From Candidatus Magasanikbacteria bacterium CG_4_10_14_0_2_um_filter_41_10 (GTDB lineage: Bacteria > Patescibacteriota > Patescibacteriia > Magasanikbacterales > UBA922), in NCBI GenBank assembly GCA_002792995.1, contig PFPJ01000023.1, positions 1 through 9,984 of the forward strand: a stretch of 9,984 nucleotides of DNA, in the 5' to 3' direction. A program made the position numbers and the translations under genes. The notes beneath the pieces were generated by a model. The model worked only from the letters and a program-made list of their open reading frames with translations. It had not been told where the DNA came from and did not search any database. Positions 1-6,560 of the stretch are shown piece after piece; within the stretch, counting starts at the first letter, position 1; every line of letters starts with the position of its first letter.

Positions 1-1212
1 CTGCGTCAGATGTTCTCCGTAGGATATTTTCAATCGTTCAAACACCGCTGTTTTATCTTCCACTTCAAAATTAATTTCTCCGGAATGTGCATATTTCATG
101 AGTGGTTCAATATATTCACGAACACTCTTGCCACTTTCTGAAATCACACGTAAAAATTGAAGAACAATAAGTGCAGGCATTTCAAAAAAACCAAAGTCAG
201 CTTTGATAAAAAAGTGACCAGATGATTCTCCTGAAAAAATCGCGTTGTGTTTTTTTGATTCTTCTTTGATAAGCGAATGTCCTACTTTGGTAAGAAAAGG
301 CTTGCCCCCTGCTTCGAGAATCATATCTTCTGTAATTTTTCCCGGTCGCACATCGTAACCAACAGCACCACCTGGATGATCTTTCAGATACACTTGTGCG
401 AGCATACCACGAACAATCGCAGGTTCTACGGTCTCTCCCATATTATCGATGAAGAACACACGATCTGAATCTCCATCGAGTGCAATACCAAGGTCTGCGC
501 CTGTTTCCACAACTCTCTTTTGAATATCAGTATTATTCTCATCAATAAGAGGATTGGCATCATGATTGGGGAAATTACCATCCAATTCAAAATACATTTT
601 TTCCAATGTACAAGGGAGCTGTGCAAACAATTTCTCCATCACAAGCGATCCCATGCCATTGGCATTGTCAACCACGACTGTAAAAGGTTTTATCCTCGAG
701 ATATCTACTTGTGACAATGCATATACCACTTCGTCTTCTATCACACCAGTTCGCATTGTAACGGTTCCTGTTTTTTCTACTGATGGAAACTCTCCCTTTT
801 CTACCATATCTCTAATTTCCATAATACCCGTTTCCCCACTGATCGGTCCTGCAGCAGGACGTACCATTTTGAATCCATTATATTGTCCAGGATTGTGTGA
901 TGCAGTAATTTGAATACCACCATCATAGCCGTACTTTGCCACACCAAAATAAAAGGTTGGTGTCGAGGCAAGCCCAATATCGACCACATCTATCCCCTGT
1001 TCTGTCAATCCACGAATGACTTCTTTTTTTAACGGTGGAGACGAGACGCGCATATCCTCGCAGACCACCAATGTCAGCGTATCTTTACCTTGATCTTTCT
1101 TCATGAATTCAGCAAATGCCCGCCCGATATTGTAGGCAAGCGCTTCTGTCACTTCTGTGCCATAAATACCCCGTATATCGTATGCTTTAAAAATGTGTGA
1201 TGGGAATGCCAT
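1..1212 (-). CDS. Phosphomannomutase/phosphoglucomutase, C-terminus beyond left edge
   Basis: An alpha-D-phosphohexomutase, which interconverts hexose 1- and 6-phosphates and so supplies sugar nucleotides for surface glycans. Reading leftward from ATG 1212-1210 gives 404 uninterrupted codons to the edge. The N-terminus has the family motif KAYDIRG (residues 9-15). The catalytic phosphoserine loop is TASHNP (S105), the Mg-binding loop is DGDSDR (246-251), and the sugar-binding loop is GESSGH (328-333). Family members run to about 450-470 residues, so the last 50-60 residues, including the phosphate-binding loop of domain 4, lie outside the window. No Shine-Dalgarno sequence is visible before the chosen ATG, but the family N-terminus begins immediately after it. 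The gene is divergent from clpC and shares its promoter region. PMM, PGM or a dual-specificity enzyme cannot be told apart from these motifs. The superfamily call is very sure. Confidence 0.95.
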   Translation of the reverse strand, partial: MAFPSHIFKAYDIRGIYGTEVTEALAYNIGRAFAEFMKKDQGKDTLTLVVCEDMRVSSPPLKKEVIRGLTEQGIDVVDIGLASTPTFYFGVAKYGYDGGIQITASHNPGQYNGFKMVRPAAGPISGETGIMEIRDMVEKGEFPSVEKTGTVTMRTGVIEDEVVYALSQVDISRIKPFTVVVDNANGMGSLVMEKLFAQLPCTLEKMYFELDGNFPNHDANPLIDENNTDIQKRVVETGADLGIALDGDSDRVFFIDNMGETVEPAIVRGMLAQVYLKDHPGGAVGYDVRPGKITEDMILEAGGKPFLTKVGHSLIKEESKKHNAIFSGESSGHFFIKADFGFFEMPALIVLQFLRVISESGKSVREYIEPLMKYAHSGEINFEVEDKTAVFERLKISYGEHLTQ

Positions 1213-1230
1213 ATATATAATAATAAACGA

Positions 1231-1259
1231 TTGCGAACAGGCGTCGGCTAGTATATACT
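1231..1259 (+). promoter_or_regulatory. Sigma-70-type promoter for the clpC operon
   Basis: TTGCGA at 1231-1236 and TATACT at 1254-1259 are separated by exactly 17 bases. Transcription would start near 1266 and leave a leader of about 28 bases before the clpC ATG at 1295. The only ribosome-binding candidate is a weak GAAG at 1281-1284. I see no CIRCE (GAGTGCTAA-type) or CtsR-type heptad operator in the gap, although such sites often control clpC in Bacillota. Prediction from sequence only. Confidence 0.6.
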
Positions 1260-1260
1260 A
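1249..1260. repeat. 12-bp perfect palindrome holding both -10 boxes
   Basis: TAGTATATACTA is identical on both strands and contains TATACT in each direction. It is the centre of the divergent promoter pair. It could also be an operator for a dimeric regulator, but nothing beyond the symmetry supports that. Confidence 0.7.
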
Positions 1261-1278
1261 TGCTTCGTAAGGCTTCAA
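1250..1278 (-). promoter_or_regulatory. Sigma-70-type promoter for the phosphohexomutase gene
   Basis: On the minus strand, TTGAAG (1278-1273) and TATACT (1255-1250) are separated by exactly 17 bases. Transcription would start near 1243, about 30 bases before the ATG at 1212. Its -10 box shares bases 1254-1255 with the -10 box of the rightward promoter, so RNA polymerase could not occupy both at once. Prediction from sequence only. Confidence 0.55.
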
Positions 1279-1294
1279 ATGAAGAAATGTTTAT

Positions 1295-3832
1295 ATGAAC
1301 CCAGATATCCTTCTCGACAGACTCTCCTCACACCTAAAAAATACCGTTGCTCGGGCTATTTCTCTTGCTGCGTCTCTTGGACATGACCACGTCGCCCCCA
1401 TTCATCTCCTTGCTTCACTGGTCGAAGAAAAAGGAAGTATGGGAGAGGGAATCCTCGGCGCCGCAGACATCGATACGGCATACTTAGACACTTATTTGAG
1501 TGCTCTCAAAACAGTACGCAGTGAAGAAGAACCTACGTCAAACACAATGACTCTTCCAAGTCTTGATACACAAGCTCGACGCACATTGGAAAAAGCCATG
1601 GTACTGGCATATGAATATAATGCACAATATGTAGGAACTGAGCACCTGCTCTACGCACTGTTAGATCTTCATGATGAATATATCATCAGAATTCTCGAAA
1701 AATGGAACATTCATACGGAAGATCTTCATGAACAAGCTCAGGCCGTCATTGAAAATACGAGTCAATTTCCTATGGTTGAAGATATGACAGATGCTATGAA
1801 TCATATGAATGATCATGAAAATGAACAAATACCTCTGCCACCTCCACAACGAGGACTTCCAAAAAAATCTCGTCACAGCATGCCAGAAAAAAATAGTCCA
1901 CTTGATTTATTTACAACAGACTTAACGTCACAGGAAGCTCAAAAACGTATCGATCCAGTCATTGGTCGAGAGGAAGAAATCGAACGTGTCATGCATATTC
2001 TTCTCAGACGCACAAAAAATAATCCTGTTCTCATCGGAGAACCAGGTGTTGGAAAAACAGCCATTGTCGAAGGATTGGCAAAACGTATCACAGAAGGACG
2101 AGTTCCCGATATTCTCAAGAAAAAAAGAATTCTTTCTCTCGACATGAGTCTTCTTGTCGCTGGGACCATTTATCGAGGAGAATTTGAAGGACGTCTCAAG
2201 TCACTCATCGATGAAGTGCAAGCAGACTCACGTATTATCCTTTTTATTGATGAACTTCACAATATTATTGGTGCGGGATCCAATCAAGGAACGATGGATG
2301 CTGCTAATATTTTAAAACCAGCACTCGCACGAGGACAATTGCGATGTATCGGCGCGACAACGCTTGATGAATACAAAAAATATATCAGTACCGATCCAGC
2401 GCTTGAAAGAAGATTCCAATCTGTTACAGTGGATGAACCGTCTCCAGAAGAAACACTCCAAATTCTTGAGGGAATAAAGCAATACTACGAGCGGTATCAC
2501 CATGTTTCCATTCCACAAAAAACAATTCAGTCAGCCGTCACTCTCAGCACAAGATATATACATGACAATTTTCTTCCTGACAAAGCAATCGACCTCATTG
2601 ACGAAGCCGCAGCATCAGTACATGCGACAGAACCGTCACATCCACTCGAACAAAAACGAGAAAACATCGAAGCCGAACTCATGAAATGTATACAAACAAA
2701 AGAACAAGCTATTCTGCAAGAACAGTTTGATACTGCCCTGGATATCAAAAAACAAGAAAAAAAACTACAAAAAAAATTGGAGGATCTTGATATAGAACTC
2801 AAACAAAAAGACAAGCGACCAAAAAAACGTGTTACCGAAACTCATATTGCTCGTGTGGTGGCAAGGAAACTGCATACCACACCTGACATGCTCCTCACAG
2901 ACAATCACACAAGACTCGATGCTATAGGAAAAGATCTCAAGACGTCCATCTTGGGACAAGATGAAATTATTGATACCGTCATTGATACACTGCGACGTGC
3001 GGAGCTTGGCATCAAACGCACAGGACGTTCACATGCATCATTTCTTTTTGCAGGGCCCAGTGGTGTTGGCAAAACCAAACTCGCAAAAGAACTGGCCCAA
3101 AAACTATATCTTTCTGAAAAAGCACTCATCCGTCTGGATATGAGCGAGTTTGCCGAACAGCATGGTATCAGCAAACTACTCGGCTCCCCTGCTGGATATG
3201 TCGGACACAATGATCGAAATCGATTTCTCGATGAAATCAAAAAGCGTCCATATGCCGTAGTCTTGTTCGATGAAGTAGACAAAGCACATCCAGATGTGAT
3301 TCGATTACTCCTCCAAATACTTGACGAAGGAACACTCACAGATAGTGCTGGAAAGAAAATTTTATTTGAACATGCGACGATAATTCTGACATCAAATCTT
3401 GGCGCATCCATGTTTCACAAAGGAGATTTTGGATTTGGCACAACCAAAAAAACTGACACCCTCGACACAGATACAAAAAAGGCAATCCTTGGAAAAATCA
3501 AAGAAGAACTTGGCGCAGAGCTGATTGGCAGACTCGATGCCGTCTGTCTTTTTGCCCCACTCTCTCCCAGCACTCTTGCAAACATTGTGACCGCCCATGC
3601 ATCTCAAGTGTTGGCACATCTGGTAAAAGAACATGCCATGCATATTACGCTCAGTGAAGAAAGCATCACCGCGTTGATACAAGAAGCATATACTGCCGAT
3701 ACTGGCGTTCGTGTGGTAGAATATACAGTAGAACGTATTCTTGGATCTCTTATCGCCGAAGTACTCAAAAAAAAACAACGAAAAAAAACGTATACTGTGA
3801 GTGTAAAAAAAGGAATATATGTATTATCATAG
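1295..3832 (+). CDS. clpC: ClpC-type AAA+ unfoldase, ATP-binding subunit of Clp protease
   Basis: An 845-residue Hsp100 ATPase that unfolds proteins and threads them into ClpP (not encoded in this window). The N-domain (about 1-145) has the two Clp_N repeats, each with the A..A...H/YN..V..EHLL-like pattern. A long acidic, proline-containing linker follows. D1 has Walker A GEPGVGKT (248-255), Walker B ending D319-E320, and pore tyrosine Y293. A short UVR-like middle segment (about 465-500) points to ClpC rather than ClpB. D2 has Walker A GPSGVGKT (587-594), Walker B ending D659-E660, pore loop GYVG (Y635), and a sensor-2-like GVR near the end. F712-G713-F714 sits where ClpC/ClpA/ClpX carry their ClpP-docking tripeptide (VGF, IGL, IGF), so ClpP binding is likely. 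First gene of the operon; the next starts 3 bases after its stop. A9 and A8 runs lie near the 3' end. Confidence 0.95.
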   Translation: MNPDILLDRLSSHLKNTVARAISLAASLGHDHVAPIHLLASLVEEKGSMGEGILGAADIDTAYLDTYLSALKTVRSEEEPTSNTMTLPSLDTQARRTLEKAMVLAYEYNAQYVGTEHLLYALLDLHDEYIIRILEKWNIHTEDLHEQAQAVIENTSQFPMVEDMTDAMNHMNDHENEQIPLPPPQRGLPKKSRHSMPEKNSPLDLFTTDLTSQEAQKRIDPVIGREEEIERVMHILLRRTKNNPVLIGEPGVGKTAIVEGLAKRITEGRVPDILKKKRILSLDMSLLVAGTIYRGEFEGRLKSLIDEVQADSRIILFIDELHNIIGAGSNQGTMDAANILKPALARGQLRCIGATTLDEYKKYISTDPALERRFQSVTVDEPSPEETLQILEGIKQYYERYHHVSIPQKTIQSAVTLSTRYIHDNFLPDKAIDLIDEAAASVHATEPSHPLEQKRENIEAELMKCIQTKEQAILQEQFDTALDIKKQEKKLQKKLEDLDIELKQKDKRPKKRVTETHIARVVARKLHTTPDMLLTDNHTRLDAIGKDLKTSILGQDEIIDTVIDTLRRAELGIKRTGRSHASFLFAGPSGVGKTKLAKELAQKLYLSEKALIRLDMSEFAEQHGISKLLGSPAGYVGHNDRNRFLDEIKKRPYAVVLFDEVDKAHPDVIRLLLQILDEGTLTDSAGKKILFEHATIILTSNLGASMFHKGDFGFGTTKKTDTLDTDTKKAILGKIKEELGAELIGRLDAVCLFAPLSPSTLANIVTAHASQVLAHLVKEHAMHITLSEESITALIQEAYTADTGVRVVEYTVERILGSLIAEVLKKKQRKKTYTVSVKKGIYVLS

Positions 3833-3835
3833 TAT

Positions 3836-4666
3836 ATGAAGGGAACCATACGTGTATCAAAAAAAAGGAGTGATCCTGCTGCATTCAATCGGGCAAAACG
3901 AGTAGACAAAATGCAAGAGACACGTGGCAGTGGTCAATCGGGCATGCCACCATTGTCACCTACAGATGACAACCCTTTGGCGACGTATGATCCTGATGAG
4001 AATAAAGAAGAAGAGGGGTCAGCTGATACTCCACAGACCGCAAAGGAAGAGAAAAAAAATGACGTACAACAACAACCAGGCATACCACAACAGCCAGGAG
4101 GTGCCTCAAATGAATCGAATCCCAACAATACTGATGAACAACAGGATGAGTCAAACAAAGAAACAAAAAAAAGAAAGATGATCAAACAACGAGGAATGGG
4201 GACACAACTTATCAATAGATTTTTACGATATAAAAAACAAATTGAAAATTTAAAAAAAGAAAATGCGCAACTTCTCAAAGAAATAAATGCTAAAAAAAAA
4301 GAAATTGAAGAAAAAAAGAAAGAACTAAAACCGCTCCAAGAAAAATTGGACAAATCAAAAAAATCTCTCGGGCGCATGAAACTGCTTCGTATTGTTCTCT
4401 GGGTTATAGGAGGGTTACTATTTTTCTTTGGAATCGGCGCCATTCTCATTACAATCGCAAAAAGTATTACCTACATCATAGATGATCTCAATAAAGTTAT
4501 TTCAGAACTTGAAGAAAAAATAGAACCACTTAAAAAAAAGCTGGAGGAACTTGAAAAAAAACGAGATGAACTTGAAAAAAAACGAGAAAAAAATACCAGA
4601 CAGATCAACATGTATATCAATCATTCAGCCCTCTCACTAAGACAACCCAAAACAGAAGAAGCATAG
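3836..4666 (+). CDS. Hypothetical coiled-coil / single-TM / coiled-coil membrane protein
   Basis: I do not recognise a family in this 276-residue protein. It has a basic N-terminus (about 1-30), then a low-complexity segment rich in P, Q, N, D and E (about 35-115) that is probably disordered. A lysine/glutamate-rich coiled coil spans about 125-178. One hydrophobic helix (about 186-208, with the cluster LLFFFGIGAIL) is followed by a second coiled coil (about 215-256). Basic residues before the helix (R180, K182, R185) suggest the N-terminus is inside and the C-terminal coil outside, by the positive-inside rule. The ATG at 3836 lies 3 bases after the clpC stop and no clear ribosome-binding site precedes it, so translation may be coupled to clpC. 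The position in an operon of exported proteins suggests an envelope scaffold or tether. That is inference only. Confidence 0.8.
   Translation: MKGTIRVSKKRSDPAAFNRAKRVDKMQETRGSGQSGMPPLSPTDDNPLATYDPDENKEEEGSADTPQTAKEEKKNDVQQQPGIPQQPGGASNESNPNNTDEQQDESNKETKKRKMIKQRGMGTQLINRFLRYKKQIENLKKENAQLLKEINAKKKEIEEKKKELKPLQEKLDKSKKSLGRMKLLRIVLWVIGGLLFFFGIGAILITIAKSITYIIDDLNKVISELEEKIEPLKKKLEELEKKRDELEKKREKNTRQINMYINHSALSLRQPKTEEA
4547..4588 (+). repeat. 21-bp tandem duplication encoding one coiled-coil heptad
   Basis: Two copies at 4547-4567 and 4568-4588 share their first 20 bases. Each contains an A8 run. They encode ELEKKRD and ELEKKRE (residues 238-251 of the coiled-coil protein). The unit is exactly seven codons, so the duplication adds one heptad without breaking the coil register. 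Confidence 0.85.
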
Positions 4667-4687
4667 TATTCATGAGTAGCAAACACT

Positions 4688-5911
4688 ATGGACAAAAAAC
4701 GCATCCTCTACATCAGCCTCTTTATTCTCCTGACCATAGGATTTGGCTACGCTCTCTATCGTGTTTTTTTTGCATCCAAACAAGATACCACGGTTCCAAC
4801 AGATGTCGGACAATCAACAACAGGACAATTTCCTTCCTCAGAAAATGGTCAGCCTTCCCAAAATGGAGGAACAGGAACAGGATCATTGCCAGGAAGTGGC
4901 ACAGTGACAGCACCCGGTGGAGGAACTCAGGCGGGAGGGGCGGCAGAACCGATTGTTACCAGAGTCATCGATACGCCAGTAAGTAATGCCACACCAGATG
5001 CCAACGGTGCCGCAAAATTTTATAATAATATTGATGGAAAATTTTATCGTATCAATGCCGACGGATCAGTGACTGCACTGAGCGACACCACATTTTTCAA
5101 TGTTTCAAATGTCACATGGTCACCAGCTCGTGAAGAAGCTATTATCGAGTATCCAGACGGCGCAAATATTTATTACAGTTTTGATACCAAAACACAAACA
5201 ACGCTTCCCACCCACTGGCAAGACTTTAGCTTCGATAAAACAGGAAATGATATTGTCGCAAAAAGTATCGGTTTTTCCGAAGAAAATCGATGGCTTATAG
5301 TCTCTGACCCTCAGGGAAAAACCGTTACTCCTGTGGAACCACTCGGAAAGAATGCTGACAAAGTTATCGTAGACTGGTCTCCATCGGGTGATGTGATTGC
5401 ACTCTCCCGCACAGGGGAAGCTATCGCAGCAGATAGACAAGAAGTCCTTCTTGTCGGACAACACGGAGAAAATTTTAAATCTATTGTTGTAGAAGGAAGA
5501 GATCTCAGAACCAAATGGTCTCCAGACGGAGAAAAATTGCTTCACAGTGTCTACAGTGCACGTGATGGATATATCCCAGAACTTTGGATAGTCGGTGCAT
5601 CAGGAGATGCCATCGGTTCAGGAAGAAAATTGCTTGGTGTCAATACGTGGGCAGACAAATGTACCTTTGCAGATAGCCGATATGTATACTGTGGTGTACC
5701 TACCACGCTTGAAACAGGGTCAGGTTTTGTACCTGCGCTTGCAGATGGTACACCAGACAATATTATCCGTATCGATACACAGACAGGACTTAAGCAACCA
5801 ATTGGTACAGATGGTACACATACTGTCAACGATATGTTTGTCAATGACGATGGCCACACGCTGTACTTTACTGACAAAACACAAGCAGGTCTCTTTAGTG
5901 TTCCTCTCTAA
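4688..5911 (+). CDS. Membrane-anchored TolB/WD40-like beta-propeller protein
   Basis: A 407-residue protein with an N-terminal signal anchor (basic MDKKR, then a hydrophobic helix at about 6-28). A linker of about 60 residues rich in G, S, T, P and Q follows (about 34-90), then a globular domain. This domain carries repeated blade motifs of the TolB/PD40 kind: WSPAREEA (W144), WSPSGDVI (W230) and WSPDGEKL (W277), plus degenerate later copies such as NDDGHTLYF near the end. Such propellers usually act as protein-binding platforms, and this one would lie on the outer face of the membrane. No catalytic residues are evident. The ATG at 4688 follows the upstream stop by 21 bases and gives a complete signal anchor. 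It sits between two other envelope genes and is probably co-transcribed. The precise role is unknown. It is not true TolB, because no TolB N-terminal domain and no tol/pal neighbours are visible. Confidence 0.82.
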   Translation: MDKKRILYISLFILLTIGFGYALYRVFFASKQDTTVPTDVGQSTTGQFPSSENGQPSQNGGTGTGSLPGSGTVTAPGGGTQAGGAAEPIVTRVIDTPVSNATPDANGAAKFYNNIDGKFYRINADGSVTALSDTTFFNVSNVTWSPAREEAIIEYPDGANIYYSFDTKTQTTLPTHWQDFSFDKTGNDIVAKSIGFSEENRWLIVSDPQGKTVTPVEPLGKNADKVIVDWSPSGDVIALSRTGEAIAADRQEVLLVGQHGENFKSIVVEGRDLRTKWSPDGEKLLHSVYSARDGYIPELWIVGASGDAIGSGRKLLGVNTWADKCTFADSRYVYCGVPTTLETGSGFVPALADGTPDNIIRIDTQTGLKQPIGTDGTHTVNDMFVNDDGHTLYFTDKTQAGLFSVPL

Positions 5912-5918
5912 TAGTTTT

Positions 5919-6560
5919 ATGATACGTTCACGATACATTATTCTCGCACTCTTGCCCGCACTTTTGATTGTTATTGGTATTTTTTCTTTTCGTCTGTTTC
6001 AGTACAATGCCCTTTTTGGAAAAAAAGAAACACCAGAACAAGCACCTGTCCTTGATCTAATCCCAATACTTCCAGATGATCCGATTATTGGGGCCACGAA
6101 TGCTCCTCATACGATTGTGGTCTTCGAAGATTTGGCATGTACTGGGTGTAAAGCACAGGATCAAATTCTCCAAGAACTCCAAACAAAACACCCTGGCAAA
6201 GTAAAAATTATTTGGAAAGGATTGCCGGTCAACCTGTTTCCATACGCAAGTGAACCTGCCCACCAATATGCATTTTGTGCAAAGAAACAAGGAAAATTTG
6301 AAGCATTCAAAGACTATGCGTTTGCAAACTATACCAATCTTTCACGTGCAACGCTCGCAACGATTATCAAAGAAATAGGGCTTGATGAAGATACGCTCAA
6401 TGCGTGTCTAGATTCTGGAGATGCCACAACGTATATCGATACGATTCGCTCCCTTGCCACACTCCTACACGTGCAGAGTGTTCCCACAGTATTCCTCGAA
6501 AATAAACAAATAAATACTCCGGCTTCTGTGGAAGAATGGGAAGTAACACTTGGGCTATGA
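5919..6560 (+). CDS. DsbA-like thiol:disulfide oxidoreductase, membrane anchored
   Basis: A 213-residue thioredoxin-fold protein of the Thioredoxin_4/DsbA group, which makes or rearranges disulfides in exported proteins. One N-terminal signal-anchor helix (about 6-27) is followed by a short linker, then the core with GATNAPHTIVVFEDLAC. The active site is C74-T-G-C77, the cis-proline loop is SVP (P189), and the helical insert carries FCAKKQGKF. Two more cysteines, C120 and C163, sit where many Gram-positive and actinobacterial DsbA-like proteins have a second, structural cysteine pair. The ATG at 5919 was chosen because the hydrophobic anchor starts there; the frame stays open upstream only through the previous gene. 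It begins 7 bases after the propeller gene, and its TGA overlaps the start of the cysteine-rich amidase gene (ATGA). That suggests the amidase is one of its substrates. The partner that reoxidises it (DsbB or VKOR type) is not in the window. Confidence 0.92.
   Translation: MIRSRYIILALLPALLIVIGIFSFRLFQYNALFGKKETPEQAPVLDLIPILPDDPIIGATNAPHTIVVFEDLACTGCKAQDQILQELQTKHPGKVKIIWKGLPVNLFPYASEPAHQYAFCAKKQGKFEAFKDYAFANYTNLSRATLATIIKEIGLDEDTLNACLDSGDATTYIDTIRSLATLLHVQSVPTVFLENKQINTPASVEEWEVTLGL

Noticed and set aside
1287..1298. Three-codon leader frame (M-F-I-stop) overlapping the clpC start
   Set aside because: It has no ribosome-binding site of its own and such short frames are frequent by chance.
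2905..3411. 168-codon minus-strand frame inside clpC
   Set aside because: It lies wholly antisense to the conserved D2 domain of ClpC and encodes a serine/arginine-rich sequence with no recognisable motif.
3865..3870. AAGGAG Shine-Dalgarno-like sequence inside the coiled-coil gene
   Set aside because: No in-frame start lies 5-12 bases downstream; the next in-frame ATG is at 3911, 40 bases away. It is probably just the AGG-AGT codons.
3934..4449. 171-codon minus-strand frame rich in F and S
   Set aside because: It is the mirror of the lysine/glutamate-rich coiled-coil gene; poly-A codons read backwards give phenylalanine runs.
4672..4986. 104-codon plus-strand frame over the start of the propeller gene
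   Set aside because: It overlaps the signal anchor and linker of the propeller protein in another frame, and its product has neither hydrophobic segment nor known motif.
5595..5918. Longer N-terminus for the DsbA-like gene
   Set aside because: The extra 108 codons overlap the propeller gene and have no signal or domain; the hydrophobic anchor begins at ATG 5919.
6558..6560. Possible UGA recoding (as Gly) in this organism
   Set aside because: TGA falls at the natural end of the DsbA-like fold with a second TGA directly after it, and no conserved domain in the window needs UGA to be read through.
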